A stretch of 11,598 bases of DNA, taken from positions 1 to 11,598 of the forward strand of contig JACQMU010000150.1 in the NCBI GenBank assembly GCA_016203425.1. The letters run 5' to 3'. Every line of letters begins with the position of its first letter. The stretch's first letter is position 1. Below the pieces are notes generated by a model. The model worked only from the letters and a program-made list of their open reading frames with translations. It searched no databases and was not told where the DNA came from. Shown piece by piece: positions 1-5,861 of this stretch. Origin of the DNA: Candidatus Woesearchaeota archaeon (GTDB lineage: Archaea; Nanobdellota; Nanobdellia; Woesearchaeales; ARS49). Made by a program: the position numbers and the translations under genes.

Positions 1-2
1 CC

Positions 3-203
3 AGTAAAGCGGGCGTTGGTTACTCAACACTAAAAATGTTCTGGAACGAATTAGAAAAAAGAAAAATAGTTGTAAAAACAAGAACCATTGGAAAAGCAAA
101 ACTTTACAAACTAAACACGAGAAACATTGTTGTCCAACAATTCAAAAAACTCTATTGGATGACAACAGAAAAGCAAGCAACAGAACAAATAATAACTGTG
201 TAG
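3..203 (+). CDS. C-terminal part of a winged-helix transcriptional regulator (partial, start lies left of the window)
   Basis: An open frame runs in from the left edge and stops at TAG 201-203, giving the last 66 residues of a protein. The fragment contains a recognition-helix-like stretch (GVGYSTLKMFWNELEKR) followed by a beta-wing with the pattern TRTIGKAKLYKLN and then a short helix. This order, especially the 'IGKAKLYKLN' wing, is typical of archaeal ArsR/MarR-like winged-helix DNA-binding proteins, in which the wing and helix 3 contact DNA. The N-terminal half and any ligand domain are outside the window, so neither the regulated genes nor the exact subfamily can be named. It converges on the minus-strand gene ending at 363, across a hairpin-rich spacer. 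Confidence 0.72.
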   Translation, partial: SKAGVGYSTLKMFWNELEKRKIVVKTRTIGKAKLYKLNTRNIVVQQFKKLYWMTTEKQATEQIITV

Positions 204-254
204 ACTATAACGACAGAACTTAATAATCGTATATCAATACTAACTTCTGTCGAA

Positions 255-284
255 CACGAAAAAATCTCTTCAGGATTTTTTGTG
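255..284. terminator. Hairpin 1 of three in the convergent intergenic region
   Basis: CACgAAAAAATC (255-266) pairs with GATTTTTTGTG (274-284) around a 7-nt loop, with one bulged G at 258. It lies 51 bases past the stop of the plus-strand regulator and is one of three consecutive inverted repeats. The A and T tracts mean either strand would carry a U run, so a bidirectional terminator or 3'-end stabiliser for the convergent transcripts is plausible. Function is inferred from position only. Confidence 0.45.
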
Positions 285-318
285 CGCCAAAAATTGTCAA
301 GCAATTTTTTAGCGCATA
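281..318. terminator. Hairpin 2 of three in the convergent intergenic region
   Basis: TGTGCGCCAAAAATTG (281-296) is nearly complementary to CAATTTTTTAGCGCATA (302-318) across a 5-nt loop, with one unpaired base and wobble pairs. With about 16 pairs it is the longest stem in the window. It overlaps hairpin 1 by four bases, so the two stems compete at their junction. It probably acts as a shared terminator or RNA 3'-end structure for the genes ending at 203 and 363. Confidence 0.5.
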
Positions 319-359
319 GGAAAGGAGAATACATTACGAAAATTAACTTCCTTTCCTAT
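316..359. terminator. Hairpin 3 of three in the convergent intergenic region
   Basis: ATAGGAAAGGA (316-326) is perfectly complementary to TCCTTTCCTAT (349-359), an 11-bp inverted repeat with a 22-nt loop. It ends four bases before the stop codon of the minus-strand gene at 363 and overlaps hairpin 2 by three bases. This is the stem a minus-strand transcript would meet first. There is no U tract directly after it on either strand, so a purely structural or processing role is as likely as termination. Confidence 0.4.
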
Positions 360-362
360 ATT

Positions 363-584
363 TCACCAACCATCATAATTAGTTATGTCCTCTTTTTGAC
401 CACAAGCACACTCTGCCTTACAAATTGTACCAAGACTTGTTGAAGTGAAACTGTATGTGATTTTTCCTCCAATTGCGCCATCATATGTTAACGGGCATTT
501 GTGTTTTAAAAAATGCCCATATTTTTCACTAAGAACTTCAGCACGCTCTTCAAGTATCATACATTTTTTTTGTTCTTCAGTCAT
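363..584 (-). CDS. Small Cys-containing protein of unknown function, 73 residues
   Basis: The ATG at 584 is chosen over an upstream in-frame ATG at 632 because it makes a 4-base ATGA overlap with the stop of the gene before it, a typical translational-coupling arrangement. I do not recognise the family. The N-terminal half (about residues 2-28) is charged and probably helical. The C-terminal half has Cys30, Cys55, Cys59 and Cys61, ending in a CxCG-type motif followed by DITNYDGW. A C-terminal 'CG...D.T.YD.W' ending resembles small zinc-ribbon-like proteins, but the spacing is not a clean four-cysteine ribbon. It is expressed with the 141-residue neighbour and probably works with it. Confidence 0.6.
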   Translation of the reverse strand: MTEEQKKCMILEERAEVLSEKYGHFLKHKCPLTYDGAIGGKITYSFTSTSLGTICKAECACGQKEDITNYDGW

Positions 585-1006
585 TTTTGTTCTTCTCTCT
601 TCTTCCAAAATGCAGGGAAAACCCTGCGCCAAAAATAATCCTGTTTCTGATTGTCGTTCACATAATTTGTTTCAAAAATGTAAGGCGTATCCCCGCCAAC
701 AGTTATTACAACATCACAAGGACTTGCATCAGATGCACCATCTTCAGGTTTATTTTTAAATTGCCCGAGATAAAGATAAACAATATCGTACGCGCCAATC
801 CAAACTTCTCCGCTTTTGTAACTTCCTTCTCTGACAGGCGTAAATCTTTCTTTTAACCCTTTTGGCAAACCATGAGTTGTTATCAACCTCAAAGCTTCAC
901 GAACATTATCTCTAATATCCTCAAAAGGAATTGAATCATATTCACTCAGATTCCTGCCAATAATGTCTTCCAATTCTTTATCGCTAACAGGCACACGTTC
1001 AACCAT
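581..1006 (-). CDS. Unknown soluble protein, about 141 residues
   Basis: The frame can be extended to a GTG at 1024, but a TATA box at 1031-1037 (minus) lies only about 10 bp before that codon. The ATG at 1006 sits about 28 bp below the TATA box, which suits a leaderless start, so I take 1006. The protein begins MVERVPVSDKELEDIIGR and is acidic and helical in its first 45 residues. An aromatic, beta-looking middle follows (GEVWIGAYDIVYLYLGQF), then a C-terminal stretch rich in Tyr and Trp (DYFWRRVFPAFWKKR). There is no signal peptide or membrane segment, and no family is recognised. Its stop overlaps the start of the Cys-containing small gene by four bases, so the two form an operon. Confidence 0.62.
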   Translation of the reverse strand: MVERVPVSDKELEDIIGRNLSEYDSIPFEDIRDNVREALRLITTHGLPKGLKERFTPVREGSYKSGEVWIGAYDIVYLYLGQFKNKPEDGASDASPCDVVITVGGDTPYIFETNYVNDNQKQDYFWRRVFPAFWKKREEQK

Positions 1007-1029
1007 TGAAAGAAGAAATTCCACATCAT

Positions 1030-1038
1030 GTTATAAAC
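1030..1038 (-). promoter_or_regulatory. TATA box for the two-gene minus-strand operon (581-1006, 363-584)
   Basis: On the minus strand this reads GTTTATAAC, preceded by an A-rich BRE-like context. Its centre is about 28 bp upstream of the ATG at 1006, the usual archaeal spacing for transcription starting at or next to the start codon. It argues against the GTG at 1024 as the start. Confidence 0.5.
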
Positions 1039-1070
1039 TTTGCCCCGCACAAACAAGATGAGATATTTCA

Positions 1071-1084
1071 ACGGGCCTGTGAGG
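1071..1084. repeat. 14-bp partial copy of the tRNA-Arg 3' end (direct repeat)
   Basis: The 14 bases ACGGGCCTGTGAGG at 1071-1084 are repeated exactly at 1139-1152, where they form the 3' acceptor strand and part of the T stem of the tRNA gene. The copy lies 68 bp downstream of the tRNA 3' end. Beyond the exact match, 1097-1108 (CCTACCGTCGAA with small gaps) also resembles the anticodon-arm region of the same tRNA at the corresponding offset, so this may be a decayed tRNA fragment. Such partial 3' copies are what site-specific integration at tRNA genes leaves, but only 54 bp separate the two repeats. Confidence 0.6.
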
Positions 1085-1105
1085 CAGCTTTTTTCTCCTA
1101 CCGTC

Positions 1106-1126
1106 GAAAAAACCTGGGAAAAAAAC
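1106..1126 (-). terminator. Oligo-T tracts downstream of tRNA-Arg
   Basis: Reading away from the tRNA on the minus strand there is a run of seven T (1125-1119), the bases CCCAGG, and a run of six T (1112-1107), 14-33 bases past the tRNA 3' end. Archaeal RNA polymerase terminates in T-rich stretches without needing a hairpin, so this is the likely end of the tRNA transcript. Confidence 0.45.
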
Positions 1127-1139
1127 GCGACGAAAACCA

Positions 1140-1213
1140 CGGGCCTGTGAGGATTTGAACCCCAGTCTACCGGTCCGAAGCCGGTCGTACTATCCAAGCT
1201 ATACTACAGGCCC
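1140..1213 (-). tRNA. tRNA-Arg, anticodon TCG
   Basis: The minus strand folds into a standard 74-nt cloverleaf without an intron. The acceptor stem GGGCCTG/CAGGCCC has seven perfect pairs. The D arm has a four-pair stem GTAT/GTAC. The anticodon stem ACCGG/CCGGT has five pairs around the loop CTTCGGA, giving anticodon TCG, which reads CGA and probably other CGN codons. The variable loop is four nt. The T arm is TGGGG/CCTCA around TTCAAAT, carrying the B-box. The discriminator is G, the base commonly seen in archaeal tRNA-Arg. CCA is not encoded (TGG follows), so a CCA-adding enzyme must add it. A TATA-like box lies about 30 bp upstream and T tracts lie downstream. Confidence 0.95.
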
Positions 1214-1238
1214 AAAGAAACATGATTAAATAAACACA

Positions 1239-1248
1239 GCTTTTAAGC
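1239..1248 (-). promoter_or_regulatory. TATA box for tRNA-Arg
   Basis: The minus strand reads AGCTTAAAAG followed by CTG, about 27-34 bp upstream of the mature tRNA 5' end at 1213. That leaves room for a few bases of 5' leader. The sequence AAGCTTAAAAGCT is itself close to palindromic, so it is a weak divergent signal as well. Confidence 0.45.
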
Positions 1249-1263
1249 TTTGTTACGCCACCA

Positions 1264-1274
1264 CATTTTTAAAC
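1264..1274 (+). promoter_or_regulatory. TATA box for the gene at 1299
   Basis: CATTTTTAAAC is centred about 28 bp upstream of the ATG at 1299, so the transcript is probably leaderless or nearly so. No Shine-Dalgarno sequence is present between it and the start codon. Confidence 0.4.
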
Positions 1275-1298
1275 ACACTTCATTTTATTATTCAAACA

Positions 1299-1580
1299 AT
1301 GGCATTAACACCAAAAGAATTACGCACGTTAAATGTGCAACTAAGCCCTTCAGAAGTAAGCGGCGCAGATAGAATAGAAAAAATAGTTGATGCAGCATTG
1401 CGAATTCCGAACCAAACTCCAGATTGCATTGAACAAAATGGTGAATATACTGTTTATATACCTATGCCAATTACAACAAGACTCGCCCAAGAAGTCATAA
1501 GAAGATATACTGTTGCTGGTTGGGGAAAAGTCAAATATATCACATCTGAACTATCGCAATGGTTTAAACTATCTGAATAA
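1299..1580 (+). CDS. Unknown small protein, 93 residues
   Basis: The first ATG after the TATA-like box at 1264-1274 is used. The first 40 residues are polar (LTPKELRTLNVQLSPSEV, then a short helix ADRIEKIVDAAL). Residues 47-60 look like a beta strand (GEYTVYIPMPITTR). These are followed by an amphipathic helix (TRLAQEVIRRYTVAG), a second strand (WGKVKYITSE), and a C-terminal WFKL. A strand-helix-strand order ending in a statement like 'YxxAGWxxVxY' is reminiscent of small viral or plasmid proteins, but I cannot assign a family. It is followed after 63 bp by the DUF483-like gene, which has its own TATA box, so co-transcription is possible but not required. Confidence 0.6.
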   Translation: MALTPKELRTLNVQLSPSEVSGADRIEKIVDAALRIPNQTPDCIEQNGEYTVYIPMPITTRLAQEVIRRYTVAGWGKVKYITSELSQWFKLSE

Positions 1581-1600
1581 AGAAACATTTCTTCAAACAG

Positions 1601-1613
1601 CATAATATAAATA
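1601..1613 (+). promoter_or_regulatory. TATA box for the DUF483-like gene and DNA ligase
   Basis: CATAATATAAATA is centred about 37 bp before the ATG at 1644, placing transcription start near 1632-1634 and a leader of about 10 nt. No GGAGG-like sequence is present in that leader. Confidence 0.4.
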
Positions 1614-1623
1614 CCACAAATTC

Positions 1624-1646
1624 CATTCTCTGTTGAAAAGAGAATG
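1624..1646 (+). repeat. 7-bp inverted repeat covering the start codon of the 1644 gene
   Basis: CATTCTC (1624-1630) is perfectly complementary to GAGAATG (1640-1646), with a 9-nt loop, and the right arm ends with the ATG start codon. A transcript reading through from the 1299 gene would carry the whole stem, which could hide the start. A transcript from the proximal TATA box (start near 1632-1634) would lack the left arm. It could equally be a DNA operator or chance. Confidence 0.3.
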
Positions 1647-2561
1647 ATTAACGAACAAACACAACTCATCAAGTTTGCAGAACAAGCACAAGGGCTTGAA
1701 CCACTTCAACAACTAAAACTAATTCTGTTTGCAACAGGCACCAAACCCAGCGCGTATGTTCTGCTTAAGACAGATGGAAAAAATCTTGATGAAAAAGAAC
1801 ACTTTGAACAGCATTTAAAGCACAACAACATTATTTATGAAACCAGCAAAGCAAAATCATACGAGGAAATAAAGGACATACGCGGCAACACAGTACGATG
1901 GGAAATAAAAGGAACATGGCACGGATATGACTTATTCCACACAAAAACTGCACGGCAAGGATTTCACAACTACAAAAAGTTCTTGAAAGAACAAAAACAC
2001 TCAATAGCTGACAAAATCGCAGGAAAGCTTTACGGATATCCTGACTGTTGCATGAACGAGTATACAAAAGAACACAACATTAATTACATTAAAAAAAAAT
2101 ACACGTATTATTCTTTTTACAAAAGAATGTATGAGAATGACAGAAAGTTCCCATTCATTGCACACTATCCCTGCAGTTCACACTGCACAGCAACAAAAAA
2201 ACTTAACAATCATTACTCAACAATTATCAGGAAAAATGCGCCTGCATTCTTGAAAGAATACACAAAAAAACATTATGTCAGCACAGCGCTTGTTGTAGAT
2301 GCAGAATCAAATGTTTACGACGACAACGCACAACCATTATGGGAAAAAAAAGACGCACATGATTATTCGCTTATCACGCTGAAACCTGTAAACAAACACC
2401 ATTATATGCTTAGCCACCTGACAAAAGCACTCCTACTGCACGGCACAATTGTCACAGCAAACATAATAATGACACAAAGATGGGCAGATGTAAGAATAAA
2501 AGCACTCAAAGACTTCATCAAAGATTTCCACCACGAAAGAAAATTTTTAGTCACAAATTAA
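1644..2561 (+). CDS. DUF483-like protein with conserved Cys/His motifs, 305 residues
   Basis: The biochemical role is unknown. Two motif blocks stand out: YGYPDCC at 130-136 (Cys135, Cys136) and AHYPCSSHC at 173-181 (His174, Cys177, His180, Cys181). Together they look like a metal-binding or redox site. From memory the pair 'GYP.CC ... YPC...C' is characteristic of the archaeal and bacterial family DUF483, but I could not search to confirm. The N-terminal 110 residues are mixed alpha/beta with a HGYDLFH stretch. The C-terminal 95 residues form an alpha/beta region with no clear motif. There is no signal peptide or membrane segment, so it is cytoplasmic. Its TAA is followed after one base by the DNA ligase ATG, so the two are almost certainly one operon. 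That suggests, without proving, a nucleic-acid-related task. Confidence 0.75.
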   Translation: MINEQTQLIKFAEQAQGLEPLQQLKLILFATGTKPSAYVLLKTDGKNLDEKEHFEQHLKHNNIIYETSKAKSYEEIKDIRGNTVRWEIKGTWHGYDLFHTKTARQGFHNYKKFLKEQKHSIADKIAGKLYGYPDCCMNEYTKEHNINYIKKKYTYYSFYKRMYENDRKFPFIAHYPCSSHCTATKKLNNHYSTIIRKNAPAFLKEYTKKHYVSTALVVDAESNVYDDNAQPLWEKKDAHDYSLITLKPVNKHHYMLSHLTKALLLHGTIVTANIIMTQRWADVRIKALKDFIKDFHHERKFLVTN

Positions 2562-2562
2562 A

Positions 2563-4272
2563 ATGGCAAGACTGTTGTTTGCGAAACTGGCAGAACTGTA
2601 CGAACAGCTTGAAAAAATAACATCAGGCAATGCCATCCGCGCACTGATTTCAGCTTTTCTCAAAAAAGTGCCAAAAAAAAACGTAGAACAAGTAACGTAC
2701 ATGACGGTCGGGCAGATAGCATCAGAATACGAGGACATCAATATTGGAATTGCAGAAAAAATGGTTCTCAGAGCCATTGCAACAACTGCAGACAAAGATT
2801 ACGCAACCATCACTGCACTCTACAAAAAACTCGGCGACACAGGCCTTGTTGCAGAAAAACTCGTCGGCAAGAAAAGAAAAAATCTTCCAGTAAATGAAGT
2901 CTTCAACGCGCTCCATGACATAGCACGCGCCACCGGTGCAGGAAGCCAAAGAAAAAAAACACTCATTCTTGCACATTTATTAAAAACAGCGTCACCAATT
3001 GAAGCACGCTATATCTGCAGAATTGTTCTTGGCACACTCAGGCTTGGAGTTGGCGACATGACCGTCCTTGACAGCCTTGCAATAGCATTCACAGGCTCAA
3101 AAAAAGCCAAAAAAGAATTAGAACAAGCATACAACATTTGCCCAGACATCGGCATCATTGCAAAAACACTGGCAACAAAAGGGCTGAAAAGCGTGAGAAA
3201 AATAAAAACAGTCATTGGAAGGCCGATACAAATGATGCTGGCGCAGCGCATTGGGAAGTTTGAAGAACTCAAAGAAAAAATAAACGGTTCCATAGCGGCA
3301 GAAGAAAAATATGACGGAGAAAGAATACAGGCACACAAAAAAGGCAGAACAACAATTCTGTACTCAAGACGATTAGAAAATATAACACGTGAATTCCCAG
3401 AAATTGCTGAACAAATACAAGAAAACGTCAAAGCAAAAAACTGCATAATAGAAGGAGACTGCGTTGCTGTTGATGCTCAAGGAAATTTACTGCCATTCCA
3501 AGTCATCATGCAACGCAAAAGAAAATACGACATTCAAGAATACATCAAAAAAGTACCGGTGTGCTTTTATGTTTTTGACTTGCTTAACCTGCACGGGGTG
3601 TCTTATATAGACACAGCATATCCTGCACGAAGAGCACTGCTCAAACGCATCGTCAAAGAAACACAGAGATTGCAGCTGGCAAAACAAATTGTTTCAACAA
3701 ACCTCGACGACATAGAAGAATTCTTTAACAAAACAGTAGAGCGCGGCGGAGAAGGCATCATTGCAAAATCCTGCGCTTCAAATTCATTTTATACACCTGG
3801 CAAACGCGGCTGGCTGTGGATAAAATGGAAACGCGAATATGCTGCAAAAATGGCAGATACTTTTGATTTGGCAGTGGTTGGAGCTTATCACGGCAGAGGA
3901 AAAAGGGGCGGAACATACGGGGCATTGCTGTGCGCTGCCTACAATTCAACAGCAGACAGGTTTGAAACAGTCTGCAAACTAGGCTCTGGATTCACAGACG
4001 AAGAACTCAAAACACTGCCAAAAAAATTCAGAAAATATGAAACAAAAACAAAACCTGCGCGCGTTATTGTCCACAAAAATTTAGTGCCAGACGTTTGGTT
4101 CACACCAGCAATTGTTGTTGAAGTCGTTGGTGCAGAAATCACTCAAAGCCCAATCCACACTGCAGGAAAAGGACTGGCATTAAGATTTCCAAGATTCATA
4201 AAATACAGACCTGAGAAAAAACCGGAGCAAGCAACAACAGTGAAAGAAATTGAGGCGATGGCAGAAAAGTAA
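2563..4272 (+). CDS. lig: ATP-dependent DNA ligase, 569 residues
   Basis: It seals nicks in duplex DNA during Okazaki-fragment joining and repair, using ATP to form a lysyl-adenylate, then DNA-adenylate, then the phosphodiester bond. All nucleotidyltransferase motifs are visible. Motif I is EEKYDGER with catalytic Lys249. The SRR after it is at 268-270, motif III EGD at 297-299, the YVFDLL strand at 336-341, motif IV GGEGIIAK at 395-402, and motif V WIKWK at 419-423. Motif VI is in the OB fold (GLALRFPRF, 547-555). Residues 1-230 are the helical DNA-binding domain, with the characteristic 'YICRIVLGTLRLGVGD' near 150-165. The length matches archaeal replicative ligases (about 550-610), so the enzyme is complete. 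It starts one base after the DUF483-like gene. Its stop abuts the stop of the convergent membrane-protein gene. Confidence 0.97.
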   Translation: MARLLFAKLAELYEQLEKITSGNAIRALISAFLKKVPKKNVEQVTYMTVGQIASEYEDINIGIAEKMVLRAIATTADKDYATITALYKKLGDTGLVAEKLVGKKRKNLPVNEVFNALHDIARATGAGSQRKKTLILAHLLKTASPIEARYICRIVLGTLRLGVGDMTVLDSLAIAFTGSKKAKKELEQAYNICPDIGIIAKTLATKGLKSVRKIKTVIGRPIQMMLAQRIGKFEELKEKINGSIAAEEKYDGERIQAHKKGRTTILYSRRLENITREFPEIAEQIQENVKAKNCIIEGDCVAVDAQGNLLPFQVIMQRKRKYDIQEYIKKVPVCFYVFDLLNLHGVSYIDTAYPARRALLKRIVKETQRLQLAKQIVSTNLDDIEEFFNKTVERGGEGIIAKSCASNSFYTPGKRGWLWIKWKREYAAKMADTFDLAVVGAYHGRGKRGGTYGALLCAAYNSTADRFETVCKLGSGFTDEELKTLPKKFRKYETKTKPARVIVHKNLVPDVWFTPAIVVEVVGAEITQSPIHTAGKGLALRFPRFIKYRPEKKPEQATTVKEIEAMAEK

Positions 4273-4647
4273 TTATGATAACTTCGCCTGCACTTCTTCT
4301 TTCGGCGGTTCTTGCATACGTGTAGATTCATCCTGCTTATTCAGCTGGTCATACACGCGCACCAAAACACAAGCAAACAAATACCAGTACGCAACCATCA
4401 AGCAGAACAACAAAATTATTCCAAACTGAGAACCAAAAAAAGCCTTGATTGAAGCAGTGGCAAAAACAATCTTCATCGGCAAAGAAACAACAAGATCAAC
4501 AGCTGCAAGAAACATGTTAACAAAAAAAGGCACTTTCGCAGCAACACGCACGTGATTCAAGTAACCCAACAACCAGCGCGCAGCAACAAACAAAAAAACA
4601 ATGTACAACTTTTCTTTTGTTGCTGAAAAAAACGATTGAGATTCCAT
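4273..4647 (-). CDS. Small membrane protein with three predicted helices, 124 residues
   Basis: The frame reaches a GTG at 4695 that overlaps the upstream gene's TGA. However, a strong TATA box (CTTTATAAAC, minus, 4671-4680) lies inside that extension, about 27 bp before the ATG at 4647, so I take 4647 as the start. Residues 13-30, 40-64 and 75-97 are hydrophobic enough to span the membrane, with basic patches (HVRVAAK) between the first two. The C-terminal 25 residues are polar and acidic/basic mixed. No conserved motif or family is recognised. If translation also occurs from the GTG through read-through of the upstream gene, a longer 140-residue form is possible. Its stop codon is directly adjacent to that of the ligase on the other strand. 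Confidence 0.65.
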   Translation of the reverse strand: MESQSFFSATKEKLYIVFLFVAARWLLGYLNHVRVAAKVPFFVNMFLAAVDLVVSLPMKIVFATASIKAFFGSQFGIILLFCLMVAYWYLFACVLVRVYDQLNKQDESTRMQEPPKEEVQAKLS

Positions 4648-4670
4648 CACGACAGTTTTAATGAAGATGT

Positions 4671-4680
4671 TTATAAAGTT
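4671..4680 (-). promoter_or_regulatory. TATA box for the small membrane protein, lying beyond the 3' end of the upstream gene
   Basis: The minus strand reads CTTTATAAAC, centred about 28 bp before the ATG at 4647. It falls just after the stop codon of the 355-residue gene, so the membrane protein can be transcribed independently and leaderlessly. Confidence 0.5.
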
Positions 4681-4691
4681 ATTGATAACTG

Positions 4692-5759
4692 TCACTGCTG
4701 AGAATACATCTTTCTTATCTTTTGCAAAAAATCACGACGCAGCTGGCTTCCATCAACAAGTGCACTAACCCTGGACAAGAATTCAAACGGGTCTGGAAGA
4801 ACTTCAATAACCTTAAAAACAAAATCCTCACGGTCTCCCCAACTGCACTTGTCAGATAAGTCCTTCGCAAGAGCATCACGCACAACATCATTCTTTGCAA
4901 GATACTGCGCAACAAAAGGCTCCTGCAAACGCGCTTTATAATCTTTTGAGTGTTCTCCATCAAAACGAGGCAAACCTGGATAATCATCATCAAACCCCTG
5001 CAGCGTTACTGTTTCCAAAACATAAGGCACCAAAAGCTCAGCAACAACACCCTCAGAAATTCCAACCTTAGACTTTTCACAGTCAATCAATTCAACAAAA
5101 CGAACATAATTATCAATAGTTTTGTCAGACAACCAACAAAGATAAGGCTTAGAACAATAATTTACACAGTATAATTCAAAACCCTTCGGAACAAACGATA
5201 CAGAAATGTCATCCAGATGATTATCAAGAACATCAGAAACCACAACGTATGCAACACCGTTATTAAGCCCTGGCGACAAATCAGGCAACAGCTCCCACAA
5301 ACGACCATTATTCAAACGCTTTCTAAACTCTTCATCAACAAAACCCTTAAACAAAGAATCAGGCTTTTCAACAAGCTCACGATACAAAATCTTGTGACCT
5401 CTTGTAGAGCCAGGCCAGCCAGTCCTCAAAGGAGCAAGCAAAGCTTCATTCACACAAATGTTCAACAAATCTTCAAGCTCAGACTCAGTGAAAAATTCCT
5501 TTGCCCAAACACGCGCCAACTGCATTTTTTCAGGACTATCAGGATTCGAGTGGTTATAACAGCCGTCCACCAAACTCAAAACACCCCAAAAACGAGTGTT
5601 AGCCAAATCCTGAAAAAGAAGATTAAGACGGTCAGACTTTTTGTCAGAATGCTTTTTCAAATACTCTTCCTTAAACTCATAAGCACGCTTCACAATCTCA
5701 CCACATGATTGCGGCTTCTTCGCAACATCCTCTGGAAGAAAATTAAGTCTGTAATCCAT
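4692..5759 (-). CDS. Unknown soluble protein, 355 residues
   Basis: The ATG at 5759 is supported by a TATA box (CTTATAAATA, minus, 5781-5790) centred 26 bp upstream, the leaderless spacing seen elsewhere here. The protein is acidic and mostly helical, with no signal peptide and no membrane segment. Notable stretches are an early Lys/Glu helix (residues 20-42), FWGVLSLVDGCYNHSNPDSPEKM (57-79), a Gly-rich loop RTGWPGSTRGHK (112-123) and a repeated 'VLPDPFEFLSRV' style helix near the C-terminus. I see no nucleotide-binding P-loop and no metal motif that would assign a function. Several residues (scattered Cys and Trp) suggest a folded globular protein, not a chance frame. It is transcribed divergently from the antitoxin-like mini-gene. 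Confidence 0.68.
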   Translation of the reverse strand: MDYRLNFLPEDVAKKPQSCGEIVKRAYEFKEEYLKKHSDKKSDRLNLLFQDLANTRFWGVLSLVDGCYNHSNPDSPEKMQLARVWAKEFFTESELEDLLNICVNEALLAPLRTGWPGSTRGHKILYRELVEKPDSLFKGFVDEEFRKRLNNGRLWELLPDLSPGLNNGVAYVVVSDVLDNHLDDISVSFVPKGFELYCVNYCSKPYLCWLSDKTIDNYVRFVELIDCEKSKVGISEGVVAELLVPYVLETVTLQGFDDDYPGLPRFDGEHSKDYKARLQEPFVAQYLAKNDVVRDALAKDLSDKCSWGDREDFVFKVIEVLPDPFEFLSRVSALVDGSQLRRDFLQKIRKMYSQQ

Positions 5760-5780
5760 TCGTCAGCAAAACTTCCATTC

Positions 5781-5790
5781 TATTTATAAG
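5781..5790 (-). promoter_or_regulatory. TATA box for the 355-residue gene
   Basis: The minus strand reads CTTATAAATA, centred about 26 bp before the ATG at 5759. It is back to back with the TATA box of the mini-gene (5822-5830) about 40 bp away. Confidence 0.55.
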
Positions 5791-5800
5791 TTTATCGGCA

Positions 5801-5848
5801 CTGAAATACTGAAAGAGAAAGGTTTATACAATGCGTTATCCACATAAC
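5801..5848 (+). promoter_or_regulatory. Promoter and possible operator of the antitoxin-like gene
   Basis: A TATA box GTTTATACA lies at 5822-5830 and places transcription start near 5851, just before the Shine-Dalgarno sequence. Upstream is a direct repeat CTGAAA-TA-CTGAAA (5801-5814). Downstream of the TATA box is a short palindrome GTTAT-CCAC-ATAAC (5835-5848), the position where a repressor would block initiation. Antitoxins often bind such repeats in their own promoters. The repeats are short and that role is inference. Confidence 0.4.
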
Positions 5849-5853
5849 CTGCC

Positions 5854-5860
5854 GGAGGTG
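5854..5860 (+). promoter_or_regulatory. Strong Shine-Dalgarno sequence of the mini-gene
   Basis: GGAGGTG is a full match to the anti-SD end of archaeal 16S rRNA. It lies one base before ATG 5862 and four bases before ATG 5865, so the second ATG has the more normal spacing. It is the only strong SD seen in the window, where other starts appear leaderless. Confidence 0.6.
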
Positions 5861-5861
5861 T

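Noticed and set aside
445..856. Plus-strand frames opposite the small minus-strand operon
   Set aside because: They are antisense to a pair joined by an ATGA overlap and a TATA box. Their products are Ser/Cys/Lys-rich with no domain and no promoter.
1102..1132. CGTCG...CGACG inverted repeat as a hairpin terminator for the tRNA
   Set aside because: Only five pairs with a 21-nt loop, likely chance. The T runs alone explain termination.
946..1197. An 83-codon minus-strand frame starting inside the tRNA and overlapping the 1006 gene
   Set aside because: It begins within the tRNA-Arg sequence, has no promoter of its own, and its 3' part is an out-of-frame shadow of the better supported gene 581-1006.
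5217..5708. A 163-codon plus-strand frame opposite the 355-residue gene
   Set aside because: Its product is Arg/Thr/Gln-rich and unstructured-looking, as expected from the complement of an AT-rich coding strand. It lacks a TATA box and start context.
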